A stretch of DNA of 64,000 nucleotides from positions 372,001-436,000 of the forward strand of contig JAOSKR010000004.1 of NCBI GenBank assembly GCA_027493545.1, written 5' to 3'. The translations under genes were made by a program, and so were the position numbers. Below the pieces are notes generated by a model. It ran no database searches and was not told the DNA's origin. It saw only the letters and a list, made by a program, of their open reading frames with translations. Shown piece by piece: positions 10,175-20,598 of this stretch. Source of the DNA: Roseovarius sp. (GTDB lineage Bacteria; Pseudomonadota; Alphaproteobacteria; Rhodobacterales; Rhodobacteraceae). Numbering within the stretch: position 1 is the first letter of the stretch; the number at the start of each line of letters is the position of its first letter.

Positions 10175-10636
10175 TCAGATCCCCACGCCGGGATCGCCCC
10201 ACATGTCCTTGACGTGCTTGATGATCTGATCGCGGGCCTGGCGATAGGCGTTGAGCCTGGCCTCGCGGGTCTCGCCCAGCCCGGTGGGATCGAGGATCGG
10301 CCAGTAGACGACGTCGAGATGATAGAGCCGCGTGAGGTCCAGCGCCTTGCGCTGGCTTGCGGGGCTCAGCGCAACGATCAGGTCGAACGAGGAAAGGTCG
10401 TCGCCCCACTCCTGCATCTCGTCGAAGCTGCGGCTGCGGTGGCGTTCCAGTTCCACCCCGAGTTCGCGGCAGACGGCGATGGAAAAGCCGTCGATGTCCA
10501 TGTCGCTCCTGACGCCCGCCGACTGGACATAGACGTCGGTGCCATAGAGGCGTTTCATGATCCCCTCGGCCATCGGCGAGCGGACGGCGTTGTGATCGCA
10601 GCAGAAAAGCACCGACTGGGGAAGCTCGCGCACCAC
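10175..10636 (-). CDS. low-molecular-weight protein-tyrosine-phosphatase/ArsC-like protein
   Basis: A 153-residue cytosolic enzyme of the LMW phosphatase fold. The P-loop is CDHNAVRS (Cys13-x5-Arg19) and the general-acid region is PILDPTGLGE near the C-terminus. A GTG at 10636, five bases past the UPF0262 stop, is the likely start, giving coupled translation. Members of this subgroup are often called arsenate reductases, but nothing here shows an ars context. The hisD-UPF0262-phosphatase order is conserved in Rhodobacterales. Confidence 0.85.
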   Translation of the reverse strand: MVRELPQSVLFCCDHNAVRSPMAEGIMKRLYGTDVYVQSAGVRSDMDIDGFSIAVCRELGVELERHRSRSFDEMQEWGDDLSSFDLIVALSPASQRKALDLTRLYHLDVVYWPILDPTGLGETREARLNAYRQARDQIIKHVKDMWGDPGVGI

Positions 10637-10640
10637 CCGG

Positions 10641-11120
10641 TCAGCCCCCGAAATGCAGCACGCAGATGAGGGTGAAGAGCCGCCGCGCGGTATCGCCGTC
10701 GATTTCGGCCTTGCCCGCAAGCCGTTCCTCGAGCACCCGCGCGCCTTCGTTGTGGATGCCGCGGCGGGCCATGTCGATGGTTTCGATCTGGCCCGGGGGC
10801 AGGTTCTTGACGGCGTCGAAATAGCTTTCGCAGATCGCCCAGTAATCCTTGACCACCTGCCGGAACGGGCTGAGCGACAGGTGAAACTCGGCCGCCGGCT
10901 CGCCGGTCTCGGTGCGGATGTCGAACACCGGGCGCTTTTCGCGGATCGCCGGGCTCAGCCGGTAGGGGCCATCGGGCGCGGGGTGGCCGTTACGGCCCGG
11001 CAGCGCGAACGAGTTTTCCTCAATCAGGTCGAACATGGCGACCTTGCGCTCCTGCTCGATCTCGGGCGTCGGCGGCGGCAGGTTGGCGTCGTCGAGGTCG
11101 ATTTCACAAATGCGGCACAT
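10641..11120 (-). CDS. UPF0262 family protein
   Basis: A 159-residue protein beginning MCRICEIDLDDANLPPPTPEIEQERKVAMFDLIEENSF, the typical opening of UPF0262, with the conserved segment DYWAICESYFDAVKNLPPGQIETIDMARRGIHNEGA. Function is unknown. It sits between hisD and an LMW phosphatase in a conserved Rhodobacterales order. The frame is open to 11198, but homologues start at or close to the ATG at 11120. Confidence 0.9.
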   Translation of the reverse strand: MCRICEIDLDDANLPPPTPEIEQERKVAMFDLIEENSFALPGRNGHPAPDGPYRLSPAIREKRPVFDIRTETGEPAAEFHLSLSPFRQVVKDYWAICESYFDAVKNLPPGQIETIDMARRGIHNEGARVLEERLAGKAEIDGDTARRLFTLICVLHFGG

Positions 11121-11194
11121 CGGGCGGTCCTTCGGCAATGGTCGGGGGTGAGTAGCCCAGCCCGCAGCCCGGGGCAATCGGCAAGCGGCGCGCC

Positions 11195-12499
11195 TCACCC
11201 CTCGTTGAGCCGGTCAAGCCTTGCCCGCACGCTCAGCCCGTGCGCCTCAAGGCTCTCGGCTTTGGCCAGCGTCTCGGCGGCCGGGCCGATGGCTTTGAGC
11301 GCCGCCGGCGTCATCCGCGCCAGCGTCGTGCGCTTGAGGAAATCCAGCACGCTGAGGCCCGAGGAAAACCGCGCCGAGCGCGCGGTGGGCAGCACGTGGT
11401 TCGGCCCGCCGACATAATCGCCGATCGCTTCGGGCGTCCACGGGCCCATGAAGATCGCGCCGGCATGGGTGATGCGGCCCGCCAGCGCCTCGGGGTCGGC
11501 AACGCAGAGCTCCAGATGCTCGGGTGCGATACGGTCAGAGAGCCGCGCCGCGACATCGAGGTCGGGCACGGTGATCACGGCGCCGTAATCGCGCCAGCTG
11601 GCAGCGGCGATGGTGCGGCGCTCCAGCGTCTTCAGCCGTGCCTCGACCGCCCGCACCACGGCATCGGCGAAACCCGCGTCGGTGGCGATCAGGATCGCCT
11701 GCGCGCTCTCGTCATGCTCGGCCTGGCTCAGCAGGTCGAGCGCGATCCAGTCGGGATCGTTGTCGCCGTCGGCGATGACCAGTATCTCCGAGGGCCCGGC
11801 GATCATGTCGATGCCCACGCGCCCGAAGACCCGCCGCTTGGCCGCCGCGACCCAGGCATTGCCGGGGCCGGTGATCTTGTCGACGGCCGCGATGGTCTCG
11901 GTGCCGTAAGCGAGCGCCGCGATCGCCTGCGCCCCGCCGACGCGATAGATCTCGTCCACGCCCGCAAGCCGCGCCGCCAGCAACACCAGCGGATTGGCGA
12001 CGCCATCGGGGGTGGGCACGGTGATCGCCAGCCGCTTGACCCCCGCGACCCCGGCCGGAATGGCGTTCATCAGCACCGACGACGGATAGGACGCCAGCCC
12101 GCCTGGCACGTATAGTCCCGCCGCCGTCACCGGCGTCCAGCGCCAGCCAAGCGTCGCGCCCTGCGCGTCGGTCCAGCACTCGTCCCGCGGCATCTGGCGG
12201 GCGTGATAGGCGCGGATGCGCGCGGCCGCGAGTTCCAGCGCCGCGCGCTCCTCGGCACCCACCCCGGCCACCAGCGCGTCGATCTCGTCGGGCGCAAAGC
12301 GCAGCCGTTCGGGGCTCAGGGCAACCCGGTCGAAACGCTCGGTCAGCTCGATCAGCGCGGCATCGCCGCGGGCGCGCACATCGGCGATGATCGCAGCAAC
12401 GGCGTCATCGACATCGGCCGCCTCCTCGCGCTTGGCACCCAGGAGCGCGGCGAAGGCGGCGTCGAAGTCGGGCTCTGTGGCGTCGAGAAACTGGGGCAT
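11195..12499 (-). CDS. hisD: histidinol dehydrogenase
   Basis: Zn- and NAD-dependent four-electron oxidation of L-histidinol to L-histidine, the last two steps of histidine synthesis; 434 residues. Recognisable parts are KITGPGNAWVAAAKR, the Zn-binding QAEHDE region (LLSQAEHDESAQAI), PEHLELCV, and the C-terminal GDYVGGPNHVLPT with conserved Asp and His. The start MPQFLDATEPDF at 12499 matches homologues; the longer open frame upstream runs into a palindromic repeat. It lies between DUF2948 and UPF0262, all on the minus strand. Confidence 0.96.
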   Translation of the reverse strand: MPQFLDATEPDFDAAFAALLGAKREEAADVDDAVAAIIADVRARGDAALIELTERFDRVALSPERLRFAPDEIDALVAGVGAEERAALELAAARIRAYHARQMPRDECWTDAQGATLGWRWTPVTAAGLYVPGGLASYPSSVLMNAIPAGVAGVKRLAITVPTPDGVANPLVLLAARLAGVDEIYRVGGAQAIAALAYGTETIAAVDKITGPGNAWVAAAKRRVFGRVGIDMIAGPSEILVIADGDNDPDWIALDLLSQAEHDESAQAILIATDAGFADAVVRAVEARLKTLERRTIAAASWRDYGAVITVPDLDVAARLSDRIAPEHLELCVADPEALAGRITHAGAIFMGPWTPEAIGDYVGGPNHVLPTARSARFSSGLSVLDFLKRTTLARMTPAALKAIGPAAETLAKAESLEAHGLSVRARLDRLNEG

Positions 12500-12554
12500 T
12501 GCGGGCATCCTTTCGCCGGGGTGTTTAGAGTGGCGGCCGGACGGAAACGCTCGC

Positions 12555-12616
12555 GCCCCGGGCTTGACCCGGGGCCTCTGTCCCGACCGGGCGGGACCCC
12601 GGGTCAAGCCCGGGGC
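12555..12616. repeat. GC-rich palindromic repeat (REP-like)
   Basis: Two perfectly complementary 20-base arms, 12555-12574 and 12597-12616 (core GGGCTTGACCCGGGG), flank a spacer whose ends (GTCCCG / CGGGAC) also pair, giving one long hairpin. Related arms occur at 4134-4197, 41377-41437 and, with a shorter core, 49660-49720. It lies between the DUF2948 stop and the hisD start. Confidence 0.85.
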
Positions 12617-12718
12617 GGATGGGTCCGATATGGTGCAATGCGCGGCAAAGCAACATCCCGTCGAGTGAAACCGTCTTCGGCATGGCATGGCTGGCAGACC
12701 CCGCCCTCATCCGCAGAA

Positions 12719-13190
12719 TCAGTCGCCATGCGCCGGGGTCTTGCCCGGAGGGCGCGCGATAGGGGCGGGTGACATCCTTCAGCGTCACCTCCAGCGCCTC
12801 GACATCCAGCCGGATCGCGCCGTCGCCCGCCAGCGTCAGCAGCACCTGCCCGGTGCCGTCCTCGCCCGGCTCGAACGCGACCGACAGAACCGACAGCACC
12901 AACGCCTGGTCGCGGCGGTCGATCCCCTGGCTCGACACCTTCAGCACGTTGTCGACCGCCAGCACCGAGCGCACCCGTTCGGGTCCGTGGCGGTCCCGGC
13001 CCTCATCCTCCCAGCGAAAGCGGTTCAGGAGCAGCGCAAAGCGCCGCGCGCGCGCGCGCCAGGCCATCTCGGCGGCGGGGAACACCGCGTCCTGCACCAG
13101 CGAAGAGATGACCTTCAGGTCTTCGGCGTCACAAGCCCCGAGGTTGAGCGGCGCCTCGCTGCCTTCTTCAAAACGTGCATCCCGGCTCAC
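12719..13190 (-). CDS. DUF2948 family protein (frame broken at C-terminus)
   Basis: A protein of about 156 residues starting with GTG at 13190 that overlaps the murA stop (GTGA). The body [45 protein letters not shown] is diagnostic for DUF2948. As read, the frame runs on to 12525 through the palindromic repeat. Removing one base near 12732-12738 gives the ending ...[12 protein letters not shown] with a stop at 12719, which is the normal length for the family. Function unknown; it is always near murA and hisD in Rhodobacterales. Confidence 0.8.
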
Positions 13191-14455
13191 TTCCCGCTCA
13201 CCCTTTCGATCCTGGCGCCCACCGCGCTCAGCTTTTCCTCGACCCTCTCATAACCGCGGTCGAGATGATAGACCCGGTTCACCCGAGTCTCACCCTCGGC
13301 TGCGAGCCCGGCGAGGATCAGCGAAACGCTGGCGCGCAAGTCGGTCGCCATCACCGGCGCGCCCTTGAGCCGCTCGACCCCCGTCACGCGCGCGGTGCCG
13401 CCATGGACATCGATCTGCGCCCCCATCCGCATCAGTTCGGGCGCATGCATGAAGCGGTTCTCGAAAATCCGCTCTTCCAGCACGCTGACGCCTTGGGCGG
13501 TGCACATCAGCGCCATCATCTGCGCCTGCAGGTCGGTCGGAAAGCCGGGAAACGGGGCGGTGGTCACATCGACCGATTTCGCCCGGCCGTTTGCCCGCAC
13601 CACCTTGAGGCCGCGGTCGGTCTCCTCGACCGAGATGCCGGCCTCGTCGAGCTTTTCGCAAAACGCTCCGACCAGGTCGATGCGCCCGCCGAGGCACTCG
13701 ACCTCGCCGCCGCAGATCGCCGGCGCCAGCATGTAGGTGCCAAGTTCGATACGATCGGGCACCACCCGGTGCGTGGCCCCGCCCAGCCGGTCGACCCCCT
13801 CGATGACGATGGTGGCGGTGCCCTCGCCCTCGATCCGGGCGCCCATCTTGCGCAGGCATTGCGCCAGGTCGACGATCTCGGGTTCGCGCGCGGCGTTCTT
13901 CAGCACCGTGGTGCCCCGGGCCAGCGTCGCCGCCATCAGCGCGTTCTCGGTCGCCCCGACCGAAACGAAGGGAAACGACACATCGCCGCCCCTGAGCCCG
14001 CCCCGCGCGGTCGCGTGGACATAACCGTCGCGCAGTTCCAGCTCGGCCCCCATCGCCTCGAGTGCCTGCAGATGCAGATCGACCGGCCGCGCGCCGATGG
14101 CGCAGCCCCCGGGCAGCGACACGACCGCGCGCCCCTCGCGGGCCAGAAGCGGCCCCAGCACCAGGATCGAGGCGCGCATCTTGCGCACGATGTCATAATC
14201 GGCGACGTGGCTCCTAAGGTCGTGGCCGGAGAGCGCCAGCACCTGCCCGTCCTGCATCGCCATGACCTCGGCGCCGAGGCTTTGCAGCAGCGTGCTCATG
14301 GTGCGGATGTCCGAGAGCCGAGGCGCGTTGGTCAGCGTCAGCGGCTCCTCGCTCAGAAGCGTCGCCGGCATCAGCGCCAGGCAGGCGTTCTTGGCCCCTG
14401 CAATGGGGATCTCCCCCTTCAGCGGCCCGCCGCCGGTCACCAGTATCGAATCCAT
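13187..14455 (-). CDS. murA: UDP-N-acetylglucosamine 1-carboxyvinyltransferase
   Basis: First committed step of peptidoglycan synthesis: enolpyruvyl transfer from PEP to UDP-GlcNAc. At 422 residues it has the family length. Lys22-Asn23 (GAKNACLA), the catalytic Cys118 in [14 protein letters not shown], and [22 protein letters not shown] near the end are all present. With the usual active-site Cys (not Asp) it should be fosfomycin-sensitive in principle. The stop overlaps the DUF2948 start. Confidence 0.97.
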   Translation of the reverse strand: MDSILVTGGGPLKGEIPIAGAKNACLALMPATLLSEEPLTLTNAPRLSDIRTMSTLLQSLGAEVMAMQDGQVLALSGHDLRSHVADYDIVRKMRASILVLGPLLAREGRAVVSLPGGCAIGARPVDLHLQALEAMGAELELRDGYVHATARGGLRGGDVSFPFVSVGATENALMAATLARGTTVLKNAAREPEIVDLAQCLRKMGARIEGEGTATIVIEGVDRLGGATHRVVPDRIELGTYMLAPAICGGEVECLGGRIDLVGAFCEKLDEAGISVEETDRGLKVVRANGRAKSVDVTTAPFPGFPTDLQAQMMALMCTAQGVSVLEERIFENRFMHAPELMRMGAQIDVHGGTARVTGVERLKGAPVMATDLRASVSLILAGLAAEGETRVNRVYHLDRGYERVEEKLSAVGARIERVSGK

Positions 14456-14461
14456 TCGCCG

Positions 14462-14655
14462 CTAATCCTCGTTCTTGCCTGCATCATCCGCCGCCCCATC
14501 ATGCCCGGCATCGGCCCGGGCCCGCATCTGCGCCTTGCGCCGGGCCATGTTCGCCTTGAGCGCGGCCTTGAGCCGGTCCTCGCGGCTGGCGCGCGGGCGT
14601 TCAGGCCGGCCCTGGGGGCGTCGGGGCCGGGTTTTCGGGGCGGGTGTCCGGTCAT
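14462..14655 (-). CDS. small basic conserved protein upstream of murA (frame broken)
   Basis: A short gene ending 6 bases before the murA start codon. The C-terminal part reads PERPRASREDRLKAALKANMARRKAQMRARADAG...DDAGKNED and resembles small basic proteins found at this place in Rhodobacteraceae. The only ATG (14655, MTGHPPRKPGPDA) is in another frame, so one base appears to be missing (or two surplus) between about 14600 and 14650. The basic amphipathic helix is the only visible feature. Confidence 0.5.
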
Positions 14656-14669
14656 GCGGCCCTTCCTAA

Positions 14670-16010
<1,341 letters not shown>

Positions 16011-16041
16011 CCCATCCAGCTTGCGACCGAAGGGCCCGCTT

Positions 16042-16986
16042 TTGGCACGGGAGAGACCCCAGGACAGCAACTATTCCGGCCCGCTGAAGCGCCTGCTGGC
16101 GGGGGTGCTGGTGCTGTGCCTGATCGGGCTCTTTGTACTGTGGCGGATCGACAGCCCGCGGGTCGAGCGGTTCCGCGCGCAGGTGGTCGACGCCGTGGTG
16201 CCAAGCTTCGACTGGGCGATGGCGCCGGTAACCGCGACAGTGAACCTGCTGCGCGATTTCCAGAGCTACCAGCGCATCTACGGACAAAACCAGGAGCTGC
16301 GCCGCGAATTGCAGCAGATGAAGGCGTGGAAGGAAGCGGCGTTGCAGCTCGAACAGGAAAACGCGCGGCTGCTCGATCTCAACAAGGTCCAGCTCGATCC
16401 GCGGCTGACATTCGTCACCGGCGTGGTGCTGGCCGACAGCGGCTCGCCCTTCCGGCAATCGGTGCTGATCAATGTCGGCGCCCGCGACGGCATCGTCGAC
16501 GGCTGGGCGGCGATGGACGGGCTGGGGCTCGTCGGGCGCATCTCGGGGGTGGGCGAGCGCACCTCGCGGGTGATCCTGCTGACCGACACATCGAGCCGCA
16601 TCCCCGTCACCATCGAGCCCTCGGGCCAGCAGGCACTCCTGTCGGGCGACAACAGCCCGGCGCCGGTGATCAGCTTTCTCGAGGCGCCCGACCAGGTGCG
16701 ACCGGGCGACCGGGTGACCGCCTCGGGCGATGGCGGGGTGTTCCCTGCGGGGTTGCATGTGGGCCGGGTCGCGCGCGACCCCAGCGGCCGGCTCAGGGTG
16801 CGGCTCTCGGCCGACTACCAGCGGCTGGAGTTCCTGCGCGTGCTGCGAAACTGGCGCGAAGAGCGGATCATCGGGCCCGGCGGGCTCGTGCTCCCACCCG
16901 GCCCGACACCGGGATCGTCCGATACACCAGCGGCCGAACCCGATTCCGCCGGCGACGCACCGGCACCGGAGGCCGCCGATGGCTGA
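16042..16986 (+). CDS. mreC: rod shape-determining protein MreC
   Basis: Bitopic membrane protein linking MreB to the periplasmic wall synthases. One transmembrane helix (about residues 18-38, LLAGVLVLCLIGLFVLWRI), a coiled coil (YGQNQELRRELQQMKAWKEAALQLEQENARLL) and the double beta-barrel domain (VTGVVLADSGSPFRQSVLINVGARDGI onward) follow in order. A Pro/Ala-rich acidic tail ends it. I chose the TTG at 16042, 8 bases after GAAGGG; the in-frame TTG at 16021 has no ribosome site. The end overlaps mreD by 8 bases. Confidence 0.93.
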   Translation: MARERPQDSNYSGPLKRLLAGVLVLCLIGLFVLWRIDSPRVERFRAQVVDAVVPSFDWAMAPVTATVNLLRDFQSYQRIYGQNQELRRELQQMKAWKEAALQLEQENARLLDLNKVQLDPRLTFVTGVVLADSGSPFRQSVLINVGARDGIVDGWAAMDGLGLVGRISGVGERTSRVILLTDTSSRIPVTIEPSGQQALLSGDNSPAPVISFLEAPDQVRPGDRVTASGDGGVFPAGLHVGRVARDPSGRLRVRLSADYQRLEFLRVLRNWREERIIGPGGLVLPPGPTPGSSDTPAAEPDSAGDAPAPEAADG

Positions 16987-17518
16987 GCGTGGGCAGACGC
17001 ATATCTGGGCGATGCGGGCGCTTTTTCTGGGTCTCTGCGGAGTGTTCGTGTTCCTGCGGCTGATGCCGCTCGACATGCTGCCGCGCGGCTGGGCCGGACC
17101 CGACCTGATCGTCGCGCTGATCTTTGCCTGGAGCCTGCGGCGACCGAAATTCGTCCCGCCCCTGCTGATCGCGGCGGTGATGCTGCTGACCGATCTGCTG
17201 TTTCAGCGCCCGCCGGGGTTGTGGGCGGCGCTGGTCCTGATCGGCAGCCAGACGCTCAGGGCACGAGCCCCGGGCCTGCGCGACCTCACCTTCCTGATGG
17301 AATGGGCCAGTGTCGCCACCACGCTGGTGGCAATGACCCTGGCCTTCCGGGTCGTCCTCGGCATCACGCTGGTGGACCAGGCGCCGCTGGGGCTGAGCCT
17401 GATGGAGATGGTGGCGACGCTGCTGGTCTACCCCCTCGTCGTCTTGGTGTCGCATGTGGCGCTGGGCGTGCGCAAGGCCTCGCCCGGCGATCTCGACGCG
17501 ATGAGGAGGGGGGCATGA
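16979..17518 (+). CDS. mreD: rod shape-determining protein MreD
   Basis: A 179-residue polytopic inner-membrane protein of the elongasome. Five hydrophobic segments can be traced (for example ALFLGLCGVFVFLRLMPL, FVPPLLIAAVMLLTDLLF, ATTLVAMTLAFRVVLGITLV, MVATLLVYPLVVLVSHVAL). The ATG at 16979 lies inside the end of mreC, and the stop overlaps the mrdA start (ATGA), so translation is coupled on both sides. MreD proteins are poorly conserved; the call rests on topology and position. Confidence 0.9.
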   Translation: MAERGQTHIWAMRALFLGLCGVFVFLRLMPLDMLPRGWAGPDLIVALIFAWSLRRPKFVPPLLIAAVMLLTDLLFQRPPGLWAALVLIGSQTLRARAPGLRDLTFLMEWASVATTLVAMTLAFRVVLGITLVDQAPLGLSLMEMVATLLVYPLVVLVSHVALGVRKASPGDLDAMRRGA

Positions 17519-19458
17519 GACGACCCTCCCGCGACACCGCCGAAAGCCATCGCCGGATTACCCGGCGCGGCCTGATCCTGGGCGGCACCATGTCGGCAAC
17601 GGGGGTGGCGCTGGCGCTGCGGATGCGGTTTCTGCAGGTCGAGCAGGCCGACCAGTTCCGCCTGCTGGCGGATGAGAACCGCATCAACATCCGCCTCATT
17701 CCCCCGGCGCGCGGGCGCATCGTCGACCGCACGGGCGTAATCATCGCCGAGAACGTGCCCAGCTACCGCATCACGCTGGTGCCCGAGGAGACCAGTGACA
17801 TCGACGCGGTGATCGAGCGGCTCGGACGGCTGATCGAGCTCGATCCCGACGAACTCGATCGCGCCCGGCGCGACCTCCGGCGGCTGCGCGGCGACACCCC
17901 CGTCACCGTCGCTGACCGCGTCAGCTGGGAGGCGATCAGCCGGGTGGCGGTCAACACCCCCGCCCTGCCCGGGGTCGCACCCGAGGTGGGGCTCACGCGG
18001 CACTATCCCCACGGCGCCGCCTATGCCCATGTCGTCGGCTACGTCGGCCCGGTCAGCGACCGCGACCTCGAACGGATCGAGGCCCCCGACGGGCTGCTCC
18101 TGATCCCGCGGTTCCAGATCGGCAAGATCGGGCTCGAAGCCGAATGCGAGGATGTGCTTCGCGGCAAGGCCGGCACCAAGCGGGTCGAGGTCAACGCCAC
18201 CGGCCGCGTCATGCGCGAGCTGGAACGCCACGAAGGCATCTCGGGCGCCGACATCCAGTTGACGCTCGACAACGCGCTGCAGACCTACATCAATGCCCGC
18301 CTCGGCAACGAGAGCGCGGCGGCGGTGGTGCTGGACTGCGACAAGGGCGATATCCTGGCCTGCGCCTCGTCGCCCAGCTTCGATCCCAATCTCTTTGTGC
18401 GCGGCATCTCGTCGGTCGACTACAACGCGCTGCTGGAAAACGAGCGCCGGCCGTTGCCCAACAAGGCGGTGCAGGGCATCTATCCGCCCGGCTCCACCTT
18501 CAAGATGGTCACCGCGCTGGCCGCGCTCGAGGACGGTCAGGTCGACCCCAAGGAAACCGTCTACTGCCCCGGCTATGTCGAGATCAGCAATCGTCGTTTT
18601 CACTGCTGGAAACGCGGCGGGCATGGCAGTGTCGACCTGCACCGTTCGCTGAGCGAAAGCTGCGACGTCTACTATTACGAGATGGCGATGCGGGTAGGCA
18701 TCGAGAAGATATCCGCGATGGCGCGGCGGCTGGGTCTGGGCATCGAGCACGATCTGCCGATGACCTCGGTGGCGCAGGGGCTGACGCCCACCAAGGACTG
18801 GAAAATCGTCAACCGCGGCGCCGAGTGGGTGATCGGCGACAGCGTCAACGCCGCGATCGGTCAGGGCTTCGTGCTGGCTTCGCCGCTGCAGCTGGCGGTG
18901 ATGACGGCCCGGCTGGCCACCGGCCGCGAGATTCGCCCGCGGTTGATCCGCTCGGTCGACGGGGTCGCGGAACCGGGCGACCGCGGATCCGATCTGGGGC
19001 TCAACCCCAACCTGCTGCGCGAGATACGCCAGGCAATGTTCGCGGTCAGCAACAACCGGCGCGGCACCGCCTATTCCAGCCGTATCATCGCGGAGGAGTA
19101 CCGCATGGCCGGCAAGACCGGCACCAGCCAGGTGCGCAACATCTCGACGGGCGAGCGCGCCTCGGGCGTGCGCAGCAATATCGATCTGCCATGGCGCCAG
19201 CGCGACCACGCGCTTTTTGTCGATTTCGCGCCCCATGACGCGCCGCGGGTGGCGGTGGCGGTGGTGGTGGAGCATGGCGGCGGCGGGTCTTCCGTCGCGG
19301 CGCCGGTGGCGCGCGACATCACCTTGCAGGCGCTTTACGGCGGCGACCCGCCGCTTGCCGCCTATCCGGCCAAGGATCGCGGCCGCATCAGAACGCAGCA
19401 GGAGGAGCTGCGCCAGTACCGCCCCGAGGGCGGCACGCACGAGCGCGAGCGGGCATGA
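17515..19458 (+). CDS. mrdA: penicillin-binding protein 2 (elongation transpeptidase)
   Basis: Class B PBP that cross-links new peptidoglycan during cell elongation, partner of RodA; 647 residues. A short cytoplasmic tail and one membrane helix (about 18-38) come first, then the dimerisation domain (PPARGRIVDRTG). The transpeptidase domain carries the catalytic SxxK at Ser327-Lys330 (YPPGSTFK), the second motif at SLSESCDVYYYE, and KTG in MAGKTGTSQVRN. Overlaps both neighbours by 4 bases (ATGA). No frame break despite its length. Confidence 0.96.
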   Translation: MRRPSRDTAESHRRITRRGLILGGTMSATGVALALRMRFLQVEQADQFRLLADENRINIRLIPPARGRIVDRTGVIIAENVPSYRITLVPEETSDIDAVIERLGRLIELDPDELDRARRDLRRLRGDTPVTVADRVSWEAISRVAVNTPALPGVAPEVGLTRHYPHGAAYAHVVGYVGPVSDRDLERIEAPDGLLLIPRFQIGKIGLEAECEDVLRGKAGTKRVEVNATGRVMRELERHEGISGADIQLTLDNALQTYINARLGNESAAAVVLDCDKGDILACASSPSFDPNLFVRGISSVDYNALLENERRPLPNKAVQGIYPPGSTFKMVTALAALEDGQVDPKETVYCPGYVEISNRRFHCWKRGGHGSVDLHRSLSESCDVYYYEMAMRVGIEKISAMARRLGLGIEHDLPMTSVAQGLTPTKDWKIVNRGAEWVIGDSVNAAIGQGFVLASPLQLAVMTARLATGREIRPRLIRSVDGVAEPGDRGSDLGLNPNLLREIRQAMFAVSNNRRGTAYSSRIIAEEYRMAGKTGTSQVRNISTGERASGVRSNIDLPWRQRDHALFVDFAPHDAPRVAVAVVVEHGGGGSSVAAPVARDITLQALYGGDPPLAAYPAKDRGRIRTQQEELRQYRPEGGTHERERA

Positions 19459-20594
19459 GCTATCTCGAATATTCCGTCAAGACCACGCCCACGGGCCTGC
19501 GCAAGGTTCTCTATTTCAACTGGGCGCTGGCAATCCTGCTGATCGCGGTCGCCGGGATCGGGTTCCTCATGCTCTACTCGGTCGCCGGGGGGTCGTTCTC
19601 GCCCTGGGCCGAACCGCAGATGAGACGCTTTGCCGTGGGCTTCGTGGCGATGTTCGTCATCGGCATGGTGCCGATCTGGTTCTGGCGCAACATGTCGGCG
19701 CTGGCGTATCTCGGCACCCTGCTGCTGCTCGTCGCGGTCGTCCTGGTCGGCGTCGAAGGCAAGGGGGCGCAGCGCTGGATCGACATCGGGGTCTTGCGCC
19801 TGCAGCCATCCGAGTTGATGAAGATCACGCTGGCGATGGGGCTTGCGGCCTACTACGACTGGCTGCCCATGTCGCGGGTGTCGCGCCCGATATGGGTGCT
19901 GATCCCGGCCGTGATGATCCTCGTGCCGGTGGCGCTGGTGCTGCGCCAGCCCGATCTGGGCACCTCGATCCTGCTGATCGCGGGCGGCGGCGCGCTGATG
20001 TTCCTGGCCGGTGTGCACTGGGCCTATTTCGCCGTCGTCATCGCCGCGCTCATCGGGCTGATCACCGCCGTCTTTCAAAGTCGCGGCACGGACTGGCAAC
20101 TGCTGGCCGACTACCAGTATCGGCGCATCGACACCTTCCTCGATCCGTCCACCGATCCGCTGGGCGCCGGCTATCACATCACCCAGTCGAAGATCGCGCT
20201 GGGCTCGGGCGGCTGGACCGGACGCGGCTTCATGCAGGGTACCCAGTCGCGGCTGAATTTCCTGCCCGAAAAGCACACCGACTTCATCTTTACCACCCTG
20301 GCCGAGGAGTTCGGCTTTGTCGGCGCGGTGTCGCTGCTGACGCTTTACGCGTTGATCGTGTTTTTCTGCGTCGCTTCGGCGACGAACAACCGAGACCGCT
20401 TTTCGGCACTGCTGACGCTGGGCATAGCGGTTACCTTCTTTCTGTTCTTCGCGGTGAACATGGCGATGGTGACCGGACTGGCGCCGGTGGTCGGGGTGCC
20501 GCTGCCGCTGGTCAGCTATGGCGGCTCGGCGATGCTGATCCTGATGCTGGGCTTTGGCCTGGTGCAAAGCGCCCATGTCCACAGACCGAGGTGA
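19455..20594 (+). CDS. rodA: peptidoglycan glycosyltransferase RodA
   Basis: SEDS-family polymerase making glycan strands with PBP2; 379 residues and about ten membrane helices. Typical blocks are GKGAQRWIDIGVLRLQPSELMKI, LRQPDLGTSILLIAGG and the functional loop RRIDTFLDPSTDPLGAGYHITQSKIALGSGGWTGRGFMQGTQSRLNFLPEKHTDFIFTTLAEEFGF, including the conserved Asp-containing segment. The C-terminal VPLPLVSYGGSAM motif is present. Its ATG overlaps the mrdA stop. Confidence 0.97.
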   Translation: MSYLEYSVKTTPTGLRKVLYFNWALAILLIAVAGIGFLMLYSVAGGSFSPWAEPQMRRFAVGFVAMFVIGMVPIWFWRNMSALAYLGTLLLLVAVVLVGVEGKGAQRWIDIGVLRLQPSELMKITLAMGLAAYYDWLPMSRVSRPIWVLIPAVMILVPVALVLRQPDLGTSILLIAGGGALMFLAGVHWAYFAVVIAALIGLITAVFQSRGTDWQLLADYQYRRIDTFLDPSTDPLGAGYHITQSKIALGSGGWTGRGFMQGTQSRLNFLPEKHTDFIFTTLAEEFGFVGAVSLLTLYALIVFFCVASATNNRDRFSALLTLGIAVTFFLFFAVNMAMVTGLAPVVGVPLPLVSYGGSAMLILMLGFGLVQSAHVHRPR

Positions 20595-20598
20595 CGCG

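Noticed and set aside
17428..19440. A 670-codon open frame antisense to mrdA, and similar long antisense frames (2049-3395 minus, 33480-36458 plus, 45127-47196 minus)
   Set aside because: They lie exactly opposite strongly conserved genes and have the Arg/His/Gly-rich composition expected from GC-rich third-position bias; no domain or ribosome site supports them.
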